Shown: positions 8,308 through 17,136, counted from the stretch's first letter. The stretch: DNA of 64,000 nucleotides from Fictibacillus fluitans (GCF_030418125.1 NZ_JAUHTR010000008.1:1-64000); one strand, 5' to 3'. A program made the numbers and translations. Notes: generated by a model from the letters alone, not told the origin.

Positions 8308-9543
8308 ATGAAAACGTTTGAAGAAAAACTCGACCAATACGCAGAAATCGTGGTCAAAGTAGGACTTAACCTTCAGGAAGGCCAGCGATTGTTAATCAAT
8401 TCTCCCATTGAATCGGCACCTTTCACCCGGAAGGTAACGGAGCACGCCTATAAAAATGGCTGCAAGCGTGTTTTTGTGGAGTGGACAGATACAGAAACAA
8501 ACCGTATCCACTTAAACAACGCTTCTGAAGAAGTTTTGAAAGATAATCTGCCACAGTGGCAAATCGACATGCATGAAAGTTTAGTAGAAAATAATGACTG
8601 CATGCTCATGGTCACAGGCAGCGATCCAAATGGATTTAAAGGCGTACCGGCAGAACGTCTGATGTTTGTGCAAAAAAACGCCGGTGAACGCCTTGAGAAA
8701 GTGTCCAAAGCAAGACTTGCCGGAGAAGTGCCATGGCTGATTGCGGGTGCGCCTACAGCTGGCTGGGCCAAAAGTGTCTTTCCAGAAAAAAATGAAACCG
8801 ATGCCATTGAGGCGCTTTGGGAAGCTATCTTTAAAACCGTTCGAGTCGATCGGCCAGATCCTTTAGCGGCATGGCAAGAACACGGCAAAACATTGCTTGA
8901 AAAAGTAAACTATCTGAACGAACAGAAGTTTAAAACCCTTCATTACAAATCCGAAGGCACTGATTTAAGCATTGATCTTCATCCTGAGCATGTATGGATT
9001 GGCGGAGGCCATCACTCTGCCTTCAACACTTTTTACATACCCAATATGCCGACAGAAGAAGTATTTACCGCTCCACTCAAAGAAGGTGTAAACGGTACAG
9101 TAACCAGCAAAAAACCGTTATCTGCCATGGGTAATATCATTGATAACTTTACCCTTACCTTTAAAGAAGGAAAGGTCGTTGATGTTAAAGCAGAAAAGGG
9201 CGAAGATACACTGGAGCAGCTCCTTAACATCGATGAGGGAATGAAATACCTGGGAGAAGTTGCACTCGTTCCTTATGATTCTCCTATTTCAAACTCTGGG
9301 ATTGTATTCAATAACACCTTGTTTGATGAAAATGCCTCCTGTCACCTGGCACTGGGCATGACAATCAGCATGAACATTCCTGGCGCTGACAAGTTAAGCA
9401 AGGAGGAGCTGACAGCCAAAGGCGTCAACCAAAGCCATGGCCATACCGACTTTATGATCGGCTCTGCCGACCTTGAAATTGAAGCCGAGTATCAGGACGG
9501 CAGCCGAATTCCATTGTTTACTAACGGAAACTGGGCTATATAA
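8308..9543 (+). CDS. ampS: M29 family metallo-aminopeptidase AmpS
   Basis: A 411-residue member of the thermophilic aminopeptidase family (M29), matching B. subtilis AmpS in length and sequence pattern. Conserved metal-site stretches are visible: CHLALGMT, NQSHGHTDFMIGSADLEIEAEYQDG and GEVALVPYDSPIS. It removes N-terminal residues from peptides in the cytoplasm using two divalent metal ions. An AGGAGGG ribosome binding site precedes the ATG. It is a single-gene unit ended by the terminator at 9545-9573. Confidence 0.92.
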   Translation: MKTFEEKLDQYAEIVVKVGLNLQEGQRLLINSPIESAPFTRKVTEHAYKNGCKRVFVEWTDTETNRIHLNNASEEVLKDNLPQWQIDMHESLVENNDCMLMVTGSDPNGFKGVPAERLMFVQKNAGERLEKVSKARLAGEVPWLIAGAPTAGWAKSVFPEKNETDAIEALWEAIFKTVRVDRPDPLAAWQEHGKTLLEKVNYLNEQKFKTLHYKSEGTDLSIDLHPEHVWIGGGHHSAFNTFYIPNMPTEEVFTAPLKEGVNGTVTSKKPLSAMGNIIDNFTLTFKEGKVVDVKAEKGEDTLEQLLNIDEGMKYLGEVALVPYDSPISNSGIVFNNTLFDENASCHLALGMTISMNIPGADKLSKEELTAKGVNQSHGHTDFMIGSADLEIEAEYQDGSRIPLFTNGNWAI

Positions 9544-9544
9544 T

Positions 9545-9573
9545 AAAAACGAAGGGCTCAGCCCTTCGTTTTT
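9545..9573. terminator. Bidirectional terminator between ampS and the histidine kinase gene
   Basis: Perfect stem AAAAACGAAGGGC with TCA loop and GCCCTTCGTTTTT; T-runs on both strands. It touches the stop codon of the convergent kinase gene. Confidence 0.9.
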
Positions 9574-10810
9574 AATTTGGAAATGTCATGATGAAGGCGG
9601 TTCCCTTGCCGCGTTCACTTTCCACTTTTATTCTGCCTTCATGCTTCTCTATAATCCATTTCGCTATAGCTAAACCGAGGCCCAGTCCTTCCTCGTCACT
9701 TCTTGCCTGATCACTTTGATAAAAACGGTCAAAAATCCTTTCTTTTTCATGTTCCGCTATTCCGGGGCCGTTATCTTTCACCTTCAGCTCTACAAAGGAA
9801 CCTGCTTCCCTTACTGATAACAGGATCTGATCTCCATCACCGGTATGTTTCATGGCATTGTCCAATAATATAATAACCAGCTGATGAATTCGCTCCCTGT
9901 CTGCGGTTATGGAAATCGGACTCACCGCTTGAAGGGTGATATGTTTCCCCTGATAGGAAGCAATTTCTTCATAATGATCAACAATCTCCCCAAGCAGTTG
10001 ATCCAGCTGAAAGGTCTGTTTTTTCAATTCCACTTGATTCGAATCTGAGCGTGCGAGCAGCAGGAGCTGGCTCACAAGCTTAGTAAGCCGCCGGCTTTCT
10101 TTCGAAATTGCAGAGATATCCCGGCTTTTTTCCTCGATGGTTGCCGCGGGCGAACGAAACAAAAGATCGGTTTTTGCCTGAATGACCGACAGCGGTGTCC
10201 TCAGTTCATGCGAAGCGTCAGAGACGAATTTCTGCTGCTTGTCCCACGCCTTTTTTATGGGAATGAGAGCTCGTCCGGCAAGAAAATATCCTCCACCTAT
10301 GGCACAGGCCGCAACAAACAGACAACCTGCAATTATTACGATAAGCAGTCTTTGCAGCAACTCCTCCTCCGTCTCCACATTGCGTATGGCCTGAACGGTT
10401 ACCGCTCCGACAAAAGGAATGTTTTCCTTTATGGACTTGGATCGGAAGGTGGCATCATCTGTATGGATGAACTCCAGCTTGTTCATTTTTGCCTGTTCGT
10501 ACTGATCCGTATTATCCATCACAAAAAAAGGCGGCCGTGGCAGGTCAAGAAGATTATGATTTTCATCCCAGACCAGGATGGTGACCCGGGGATCTCTTGC
10601 CATAAAATCCTTATCCCGCGCTTTTCCATGATGCTCCCTTTCCTCTCCTGTACCCGGGAGGCGTTCGAGCTCTTCATTGATGGAATGGTCAGCCGCATTA
10701 TATAAGCTGACCCGTGTATAAGAATAAACAAGCGCACCAAGCAGGCTTAACAATATGATAAATACAATCGAATTCAGGAGCGTCAGCCTGCGATGAGTTC
10801 GTTGAAACAT
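9572..10810 (-). CDS. Two-component sensor histidine kinase (HisKA type)
   Basis: A 412-residue membrane kinase. TM1 spans about residues 10-32, an extracytoplasmic region of about 130 residues follows, and TM2 is at about 155-180. Next come HAMP-like sequence, the H-box FVSDASHELRTPLSVIQAKTDLL (the histidine is the phosphorylation site), then N-box IILLDNAMKHT, G1 DNGPGIAEHEKERIFDRFYQ and G2 GLGLGLAIAKWI. It signals to the response regulator encoded 12 bases upstream in the same operon. The extracellular sensor region lacks a recognisable domain, so the stimulus is unknown. AAGGAG precedes the ATG. Confidence 0.92.
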   Translation of the reverse strand: MFQRTHRRLTLLNSIVFIILLSLLGALVYSYTRVSLYNAADHSINEELERLPGTGEEREHHGKARDKDFMARDPRVTILVWDENHNLLDLPRPPFFVMDNTDQYEQAKMNKLEFIHTDDATFRSKSIKENIPFVGAVTVQAIRNVETEEELLQRLLIVIIAGCLFVAACAIGGGYFLAGRALIPIKKAWDKQQKFVSDASHELRTPLSVIQAKTDLLFRSPAATIEEKSRDISAISKESRRLTKLVSQLLLLARSDSNQVELKKQTFQLDQLLGEIVDHYEEIASYQGKHITLQAVSPISITADRERIHQLVIILLDNAMKHTGDGDQILLSVREAGSFVELKVKDNGPGIAEHEKERIFDRFYQSDQARSDEEGLGLGLAIAKWIIEKHEGRIKVESERGKGTAFIMTFPN

Positions 10811-10822
10811 AAAAATTTCTCC

Positions 10823-11497
10823 TTATTGTTCCTTAAGCATGTAGCCCACGCCCCGGATCGTCTTGATATCTTTATGGTATTGATACGGTTCAAGCTTTTT
10901 ACGCAGGTGGTGCATAAATACCTCTACGATCGCAATTGTTGTTTCAGAGTCAAATCCCCATACCCGGTCATAAATTTGCTCTTTCGTGAGAATTGTACCG
11001 CGGTTCTGAATCATATACTCCATCAGCTCGTACTGCTTAATCGTCAATTTCACCGGATTTCCTTGAATTAATATATCATGTTCCGGGCCTGCCAGCTCTA
11101 TCCCCCGGTATTTCAGGGTTTGTTTAAGAGTGAGACTGCCGCTCCGCCGCAGCAGCGCACGAAGTCTTGCTTTTAACTCGGAAGCTTCAAAAGGCTTAAC
11201 AAGATAATCATCCCCGCCATAGTCAAGCCCTTTAACCCGGTCTTCGAGGGCATCTCTTGCGGTCAAAAACAGAACCGGTGTATTTACATTCTCCTTGCGC
11301 ATTTGCTGGATGATTTCAAATCCATCCATCCCCGGCAGCATGACGTCGAGGACAATGGCATCATAGATATTTTGCATCGCTTCATATAACCCGTCATCGC
11401 CGTTTGAGGCAGAATCCACTTTGAATTCATCCGACAGAATTTCAATAATCGTGTCCAGTAACGTTAAATTATCTTCAACAACTAAAATCCGGAGCAA
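10823..11497 (-). CDS. OmpR/PhoB-family response regulator
   Basis: A 224-residue regulator. The receiver domain has the acidic pocket VVEDN, the phospho-acceptor aspartate in DAIVLDVMLPGMDGFEII and the conserved lysine in YLVKPF. The C-terminal winged-helix domain shows LTIKQYELMEYMIQNRGTILTKEQIYDRVWG. It forms an operon with the kinase at 9572-10810. The frame is open upstream to 11593, but the protein would then carry an unlikely 32-residue leader. The TTG at 11497 has AGAGGT seven bases upstream and lets translation begin at LRILVVEDN, as usual for this family. Confidence 0.9.
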   Translation of the reverse strand: MLRILVVEDNLTLLDTIIEILSDEFKVDSASNGDDGLYEAMQNIYDAIVLDVMLPGMDGFEIIQQMRKENVNTPVLFLTARDALEDRVKGLDYGGDDYLVKPFEASELKARLRALLRRSGSLTLKQTLKYRGIELAGPEHDILIQGNPVKLTIKQYELMEYMIQNRGTILTKEQIYDRVWGFDSETTIAIVEVFMHHLRKKLEPYQYHKDIKTIRGVGYMLKEQ

Positions 11498-11694
11498 AAC
11501 AGCCGACCTCTTTTCCGAAAAATATGCTTGTGTCCAGTGTAATGGATACAACCAAGCTTTTCCAACCTCTTTCTTTTCACTTCTGGTTTCCACCTTAGTA
11601 TAAAGGCTGTTTCTTAACTTTTTCTTAATATGGTCAAGGAAGTTTCCTTACCCAATGCATTAAGCTTTGAAAAGGTATTTTAAAAAGAACAAAC

Positions 11695-11741
11695 AAAAAA
11701 ACCGTCAGTTTATCCCTGATGAGATAAACTGACGGTTTTTT
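11695..11741. terminator. Intrinsic terminator after the NlpC/P60 gene
   Basis: AAAAAACCGTCAGTTTAT pairs with ATAAACTGACGGTTTTTT around a short loop; T-runs on both strands. It serves the NlpC/P60 gene on the minus strand. Confidence 0.88.
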
Positions 11742-11746
11742 ATGAA

Positions 11747-12397
11747 TTAACGATATCGTTTTGCGCCTTCATAGCGAGGAGACCAATAGGAGTTGTCAAG
11801 ATCGGTTGTAGTGACTCCCTTTGAGGAAGATGCGTGCATGAATTTGCCGTCCCCCACATATACTCCCGCGTGGGAAAGTTCACCGTTTCCGTTAATATCA
11901 AAAAATACAATATCTCCGACTTTAGGGGAGTCTACCGCCGTTCCTTCTTTATGGATGTCTTTTACGGTACGAGGAAGGTCAATGTTCGCTGCCCGGTCGA
12001 AAATGTAATTTAAGTAACCGCTGCAATCGAATCCGTCCGGTGTTTCACCGCCCCATTGATACGGTGTTCCAGTATATTTTTTTGCCTCGTCCACAATTGC
12101 CTGCTTGCTGAACACACCTAAAGCTTTAAACACCGAGTTTCCAGCAACACCATCTTTTGTCAGCCCCTTATCTTCCTGGAGCTTTTTTACGGCTGAAGTG
12201 GTGTATGAGCCATAATAATTTGTTGTTTCGTGATATGTAAAATACCCTTTTTTCTTCAATAAAGCCTGGAGGTCCTGAACATCTGAATCTGTTGTTTTTG
12301 GTTTGAGTGTCTCATCTCCGAGAGCTGCGTGACCTGCCACGGGATTGAGTGCAAGAACGCCAGCTGCGATCATTCCTGAAACTAATTTTTTTAAAAT
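11747..12397 (-). CDS. Secreted NlpC/P60 cell-wall hydrolase with peptidoglycan-binding domain; apparent ATT start
   Basis: After a signal peptide (LKKLVSGMIAAGVLALNPVAGHA) comes a PG_binding_1-type domain (about residues 38-93) and a C-terminal NlpC/P60 peptidase. Catalytic C125 lies in DGFDCSG, H176 in ELSHAGVYVGDG, and a third polar residue near H188. Such enzymes cut gamma-D-glutamyl-(meso-)diaminopimelate bonds in wall peptides. The start is odd: the frame has no ATG, GTG or TTG at a sensible place. A perfect AGGAGG lies five bases before an in-frame ATT at 12397 that gives exactly one signal peptide. The first conventional codon (12469) would add 24 polar residues and bury the signal sequence; the internal ATG at M9 would remove the lysine-rich n-region. 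Confidence 0.82.
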   Translation of the reverse strand: MLKKLVSGMIAAGVLALNPVAGHAALGDETLKPKTTDSDVQDLQALLKKKGYFTYHETTNYYGSYTTSAVKKLQEDKGLTKDGVAGNSVFKALGVFSKQAIVDEAKKYTGTPYQWGGETPDGFDCSGYLNYIFDRAANIDLPRTVKDIHKEGTAVDSPKVGDIVFFDINGNGELSHAGVYVGDGKFMHASSSKGVTTTDLDNSYWSPRYEGAKRYR

Positions 12398-12613
12398 AAC
12401 ATCCTCCTGTATATCTGAATTCCTTGTCCATTCTAACAAGGCAATATGACATGGGGATGATAGGAACATTACAATGAGATAACAATCTAACCAAACTATT
12501 AATAATACCCAGATTTGTTATTTTGAAAACATAACTAAGTGAATAGTTAGGTACCCGCCGTTCCCCTTTTTATATCAGGTGTTATACTAACGAAAGAAGA
12601 GTAAAGAGGTGAT

Positions 12614-13153
12614 ATGATGCATATCCAGCAAATAGCCATTCCCCTGCTGGTCTTAATCATTGTGATTTACCGAAGAACCCGCCAGACCATTGGCTTTCAG
12701 TTCTTTAAACCCCGAAGGCTCATCTTTCGAATGATTCTTTTTTCATTAATCATTATCGGATTCCTGGCCAACGCTGCCATGCACCCCCGCACCTTGTTTT
12801 TTGCAGTGCCCGGTTTATTAATTGGTATAGTGCTTGTACATTTTGCAGCAAGACACAGTACATTTCAGTGGAAAAACAATCAACTCTATTATCGAACTCA
12901 TAAATGGATTGAAGCAACGGTGCTTGTCCTCTTTTTGGGCCGTTTTTTGTACAGGTATCTGTTTTTATTAAATAATACGGATTGGCAGTCCATACAGAGT
13001 ATTCAATATGGACAGCATTTCACAAGAGATCCATTAACCGCTTTTGTGTTCTTCATCCTCGGGACTTATTATATTGTCTTTAACGCCTATATCCTTAAAA
13101 GGGGAAAAGAACTGCAAAAGGAAGAATCCCCCTTGCATCCTGAAGTTCTTTAA
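12614..13153 (+). CDS. Multi-span membrane protein, CcdC/DUF1453-like
   Basis: A 179-residue protein with about five transmembrane segments (residues roughly 4-20, 38-56, 62-80, 100-118 and 145-163) and an internal FQWKNNQLYYRTHKWIEA stretch. The pattern resembles the CcdC/DUF1453 family of Bacillus membrane proteins, but I cannot identify a motif that proves it. AGAGGTG lies just before two adjacent ATGs (12614 and 12617); either may be used. It stands alone and is followed by tandem hairpins and a terminator. Confidence 0.62.
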   Translation: MMHIQQIAIPLLVLIIVIYRRTRQTIGFQFFKPRRLIFRMILFSLIIIGFLANAAMHPRTLFFAVPGLLIGIVLVHFAARHSTFQWKNNQLYYRTHKWIEATVLVLFLGRFLYRYLFLLNNTDWQSIQSIQYGQHFTRDPLTAFVFFILGTYYIVFNAYILKRGKELQKEESPLHPEVL

Positions 13154-13178
13154 ACTAATAAATCCGCTTCCTTTTACG

Positions 13179-13234
13179 GGCGTATCACACACACGCCTCC
13201 TTTACCGGCGTATCACACACACGCCTCCTTTACC
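13179..13234. repeat. Two tandem 28-bp units, each a small hairpin
   Basis: Two identical 28-base units lie head to tail at 13179-13206 and 13207-13234. Each contains a GGCGT...ACGCC stem with an ATCACACAC loop followed by a TCCTTTACC spacer. They precede the bidirectional terminator at 13240-13266. Confidence 0.8.
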
Positions 13235-13239
13235 GCCGC

Positions 13240-13266
13240 AAAAAAATCCGCCTAAGGCGGATTTTT
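13240..13266. terminator. Bidirectional terminator
   Basis: AAAAAATCCGCCT pairs with AGGCGGATTTTTT; it lies between the convergent membrane-protein and desaturase genes. Confidence 0.88.
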
Positions 13267-13286
13267 TGAACTTCAGCGTATGCGGT

Positions 13287-14336
13287 TTATACTGATTTTT
13301 TGTAGGTTTTCTTCTCCTTGTCCAAACCATTTCCCAGCGTTCCAAAACGTGCTTCCTTATACGGATCAATCAGTTCATTATCTTTGAAATAGACTCTTGG
13401 AGTATTCCATAAAGCTTTCATTGCTTTGCTCATTTTCATTTCATGATACCGTTCAGGCCACATTTTTTTAATATGCTGCTTCACCAAAGGGTAATGCTTC
13501 GGGCTCATGCTCGGAAACAAATGGTGCTCTGTATGATAAGAGAAATTGAAGTGAAGCACATCCACCCATTTCGGAACAGTTACAGTCAGGCTGTTAGCCA
13601 GCGGATCATTAACCGGGGTTAACGGATTCAGCCTGTGATTTGTTGAAATATAGCTCATTACAATGAAATTTGCGATCAGCAACGGGATAAAAAACGCAAA
13701 AAGCCATTTGACAGGTCCGATCCAGAATAACAAACCGATCCAGGAGGACCATGGCAGAATGGTCTGCAACAAAACAGCCGGGCGGTTTCGCGGGTTGAAA
13801 TCCTTTATATATTCAAAGAACATTTTTAGTCCATGCATGGTAAATTGAATGCTTAAGGAGACAAAGCCAAAGAATGCACGCAACCCAAAAGGCATCCGGT
13901 AAATAACACGGAGAAACGAATTTTGGACGAGCTTCTCAAGATTTGGCCAGGCATCCGGATCTTTTTCCTCGTGCTGGGTATTTACATGATGGTTCATGTT
14001 ATGCCATTTTCTCCATAGCCTGGGGCCAGTGCTTAATGGCCAAAAGGCGACAGCGCCAAGAAAGTTTCGCAGCCAGGCTGTTTTCACTACCGTTCCGTGA
14101 AGGATTTCATGACCTAAAAATCCCATGGCTGCAAAAGAAGCGCCTATAATACCGGCAATCAGTATATTGAACACGATATGAAGATCAAAATAACCAATTC
14201 CCATAAAGCCTGCCACTACCACAAGGAGATAAGCAAATCCTCCCCAAAGGCGTGCTGGAACGGGTTTAAACAAATTCTTTGAAAGATGCGGTGTAATGCG
14301 GGCAGCGTACCACCCGAACGAATGAAGGTCTTTAAT
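13287..14336 (-). CDS. Membrane fatty acid desaturase; apparent ATT start
   Basis: A membrane di-iron desaturase with the three histidine boxes of the family: GHEILHG, WHNMNHH and YHTEHHLFPS, interspersed with four hydrophobic spans. It should introduce a double bond into membrane lipid acyl chains, usually for fluidity control. The nearest conventional start is a TTG at 14273 with no ribosome binding site. The frame upstream encodes a plausible family N-terminus (KDLHSFGWYAARITPHL) back to an ATT at 14336, eight bases after AAAGGGG. A sigma-A-like promoter (TTGTCA, 17 bp, CATAAT) at 14417-14389 would start transcription near 14382, just ahead of that site. An ATT start gives 349 residues. 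The desaturase class cannot be decided further. Confidence 0.85.
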   Translation of the reverse strand: MKDLHSFGWYAARITPHLSKNLFKPVPARLWGGFAYLLVVVAGFMGIGYFDLHIVFNILIAGIIGASFAAMGFLGHEILHGTVVKTAWLRNFLGAVAFWPLSTGPRLWRKWHNMNHHVNTQHEEKDPDAWPNLEKLVQNSFLRVIYRMPFGLRAFFGFVSLSIQFTMHGLKMFFEYIKDFNPRNRPAVLLQTILPWSSWIGLLFWIGPVKWLFAFFIPLLIANFIVMSYISTNHRLNPLTPVNDPLANSLTVTVPKWVDVLHFNFSYHTEHHLFPSMSPKHYPLVKQHIKKMWPERYHEMKMSKAMKALWNTPRVYFKDNELIDPYKEARFGTLGNGLDKEKKTYKKSV

Positions 14337-14651
14337 GTAAAGGTCCCCTTTCTTTACTCCAAGTTCTTCTAAGCATATAAGACTAAAGATTATGTTACAA
14401 GTTAAGTTTTATGACAAACACTGAATTTTCAACTAAGAAAATCCGATTGTTTACTTAACTAATTTAAATTTTTAAGGACGTTTATACTAAGCAAAACCGA
14501 TAGTCAGGGTCTAATTCCTCATTTTTCCACATAAGTCTTTTGTAACCGTTTTTACATGATATATTTACATTATTCGACTCATTTCTTAATAAATGGGTGG
14601 TAGGATTTTAATGGTTCTGCTTTAAAAATTTTAAAGTAAAGGGTGAAATGC
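14337..14651. other. AT-rich divergent intergenic region
   Basis: About 315 bases between the desaturase and the secreted nuclease. Besides the desaturase promoter it contains a TTTAAAAATTTTAAA palindrome at 14621-14635, close upstream of the nuclease ribosome binding site. Two TTTACA hexamers stand 13 bases apart near 14551-14569; they recall a Pho box but have the wrong period. I see no gene or structured RNA here. Confidence 0.4.
14389..14417 (-). promoter_or_regulatory. Candidate sigma-A promoter of the desaturase gene
   Basis: On the minus strand, TTGTCA (14412-14417) and CATAAT (14389-14394) are separated by 17 bases. The predicted transcript start is about 45 bases before the ATT codon at 14336. 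Confidence 0.55.
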
Positions 14652-17102
14652 ATGGGTACAAAAGGGTACAAAAAGGGGTTCAGCCTGGCAATGGTCCTTA
14701 TATTTATCGTCAGTTTGCTGTCTCCAATTGCTGTAAGAACAGCAACTGCGGCGGACGTCATCTCGGTTAAAGATGCCATTGCCAATAATAGCGGCACTAA
14801 TAAGACCGTAGAAGGCTATATCGTAGGAACAGTCAAGGGAGGAAGCGGAGCCTCAATCTCTTACCAATTCTCCGCACCATTTTCCGTTAATACCAATCTG
14901 GCGATCGCTGATTCGCCAACAGAAACCGAAAAAACCAAAATTTTGCCGGTGCAGCTTCCAGCAAATGCGGTAAGAGATGATCTGAATTTGAAAGATCACC
15001 CTGAAAACCTTGGCAAAAAAATTCAGATTACAGGTGACCTGGCTGCCTATTTCTCAGTACCTGGACATAAGAATGCCAAAAGCTATACATTTGCGGGCGA
15101 CACTCCACAAGAACCTCAGACAGAACCTGTTACTGCGACACCAGATAAAGGTATTGTCACAGACGGCACAGAGGTTACACTGGCAACAGCTACGAAGGAT
15201 GCGGACATCTATTATACAGTTGATGGAAGTGAACCTGCATTAAACAGCACAAAGTACACCAAGCCCATTGTCATTAAAGAAGACACGACGATCAAAGCGA
15301 TTGCCGTCAAGGACGGCTTAAAAAACAGTGAGACAGCTGCCTTTACCTATACAGTTGCCCTCACCGGTTTGCGTATTCATGATATTCAGGGAGCCTCCCA
15401 GCAGTCGCCATTCGCTAATAAATCTGTAGCTGACGTAGAAGGAATCGTCACACATGTTGTGGACAGCAATGATTTCTACATGCAGGATTTAAAGCCAGAC
15501 CAAAATGACAAAACATCAGAAGGAATCCTTGTATATAAAAAGGGACACGGATTGTCAGCTGGTGATGTGGTCAAAACTACCGGCCAGGTAAAGGAATGGG
15601 TGCTTGACGGTTATGCAGAAAAATTGAAAACCGACCTTCCTGTAACGGAAATCAATGCAGATACCGGCGGATCGGTAACCGTGACTGAAACCGGACATGA
15701 CCTTCCAGCTCCTGTTCTGATCGGCTTCGGCGGAAGACACATTCCGACCCTCGTAATTGACAATGATAACTTTGGCAAGTTTGATCCTGAAGAGGACGGA
15801 ATCGATTTTTATGAAAGCCTTGAAGGTATGCGAATCCAGTTGAAAGACCCACGGGTGATCGCTCCCCAAAGCTACGGCGAGCTTGCTGTTGTGGTAAAAA
15901 ACCAGGGCAACACCGCTCTTAATTCTTCTGGAGCCATTAACATAACAAAGAATGACTTTAATCCAGAGCGCATTTTTGTCGATATCAATGACAGCAGCTT
16001 TGTTGCCAAATCCGGGGATTATTTTAAAGGCAATATTACCGGAGTAGTCAGCTACAGCTTCAGTAACTACAAAGTCCTTGCCAACAAAAATGATCTTCCT
16101 GCCTTTTTCGAAGGAACAACAGAACGTGAAGTGACAAAGCTTAAAGGCAAAAACAAAAAACTTACCATTGCAAGCTTTAACGTCGAAAACTTTTCAGCAA
16201 ACAAAGAAGGTTCAGACGGGACAAGCGATGAGAAGGCAGAGCGAATTGCTGATTCCATCGTCCATAATTTAAATTCTCCTGACATCATCGGACTTACCGA
16301 AATCCAGGACAGCAATGGTCCTGTTAACAACGGGGAAACAGATTCAAAGGAAAGCGCCGAGCGTCTGATTAAAGCCATTCAGGAAAATGGCGGCCCCGCG
16401 TACAAGTTCACCGATGTTGCCCCTGTGAACGGAAAAGATGGCGGAATTCCAGGCGGGAACATCCGCGTAGCGTTCATTTATAATCCGGAACGCGTATCCC
16501 TTGTTCCAGGAGAAAAAGGAACGGCTACCCAGGCAGTTGAATATAAAGATGGCAAGCTGTCTCTAAACCCGGGACGAATCGATCCGACAAACCCGGCATT
16601 TAACAACAGCCGAAAACCTCTTGCGGCACAATTTGAGTTCAACGGAGAAAAGATTGTAGTCATTGCCAACCACTTTAACTCAAAGGGCGGCGACGAGCCA
16701 CTGTTTGGCAAGAACCAGCCACCTGTATTAGGCAGTGAAATCCAGCGCCATAAGATTGCTGATATTGTGAACAACTTTGTAAAAAGCATTAAAGCGGATG
16801 ATCCAAACGCTAATGTTGTTCTGACTGGTGACTTTAACGACTTCGAATTCAGCACCACTCTTGAAAAGGTGAAAGGAAAAGAATTAACCAACATGATTGA
16901 AGAAGTTCCTTCCATTGAACGCTATTCCTACTCCTATCAGGGAAATGCTCAAGTGCTGGATCACATTCTTGTTTCCAATAACCTTAAGAATAATACAAAG
17001 GTAGATATTGTTCACATTAACTCCCAGTTCATGGAGCAGCACGGCCGTGCAAGTGACCATGACCCTGTTGTGGTTCAGGTCAAATTGAAGAAAGCCAATT
17101 AA
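14652..17102 (+). CDS. Secreted multidomain endonuclease/exonuclease/phosphatase (EEP) nuclease
   Basis: An 816-residue exported protein. A signal peptide ends near ATAAD (about residue 35). The N-terminal region (about 36-150) matches the DUF6359/OB-like domain seen at the N-terminus of Bacillus YhcR-type nucleases. Residues about 160-235 form a CHB_HEX_C-type domain (DADIYYTVDGSEPALNSTKY), followed by an OB-like segment. The C-terminal third is an EEP nuclease: IASFNVEN, the metal-binding glutamate in IIGLTEIQD, NHFNSKGG, LTGDFND and the terminal SDHDPVVV. It probably degrades extracellular DNA or RNA for phosphate or nucleosides. The ATG at 14652 follows AGGGTG; a GTG at 14643 is in frame but lies within that site. 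There is no sortase motif or membrane anchor. Confidence 0.85.
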   Translation: MGTKGYKKGFSLAMVLIFIVSLLSPIAVRTATAADVISVKDAIANNSGTNKTVEGYIVGTVKGGSGASISYQFSAPFSVNTNLAIADSPTETEKTKILPVQLPANAVRDDLNLKDHPENLGKKIQITGDLAAYFSVPGHKNAKSYTFAGDTPQEPQTEPVTATPDKGIVTDGTEVTLATATKDADIYYTVDGSEPALNSTKYTKPIVIKEDTTIKAIAVKDGLKNSETAAFTYTVALTGLRIHDIQGASQQSPFANKSVADVEGIVTHVVDSNDFYMQDLKPDQNDKTSEGILVYKKGHGLSAGDVVKTTGQVKEWVLDGYAEKLKTDLPVTEINADTGGSVTVTETGHDLPAPVLIGFGGRHIPTLVIDNDNFGKFDPEEDGIDFYESLEGMRIQLKDPRVIAPQSYGELAVVVKNQGNTALNSSGAINITKNDFNPERIFVDINDSSFVAKSGDYFKGNITGVVSYSFSNYKVLANKNDLPAFFEGTTEREVTKLKGKNKKLTIASFNVENFSANKEGSDGTSDEKAERIADSIVHNLNSPDIIGLTEIQDSNGPVNNGETDSKESAERLIKAIQENGGPAYKFTDVAPVNGKDGGIPGGNIRVAFIYNPERVSLVPGEKGTATQAVEYKDGKLSLNPGRIDPTNPAFNNSRKPLAAQFEFNGEKIVVIANHFNSKGGDEPLFGKNQPPVLGSEIQRHKIADIVNNFVKSIKADDPNANVVLTGDFNDFEFSTTLEKVKGKELTNMIEEVPSIERYSYSYQGNAQVLDHILVSNNLKNNTKVDIVHINSQFMEQHGRASDHDPVVVQVKLKKAN

Positions 17103-17136
17103 TAAAAAGCGGTGCCTTCGGGCATCTCTTTTTTTT
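17103..17136 (+). terminator. Weak terminator after the nuclease gene
   Basis: A short GGTGCC-TTC-GGGCATC hairpin with one imperfect pair is followed by nine T residues. Confidence 0.6.

Noticed and set aside
14540-14580. Pho box upstream of the nuclease gene
   Set aside because: The TTTACA repeats have a 13-base period and not the expected 11, and only two are clear.
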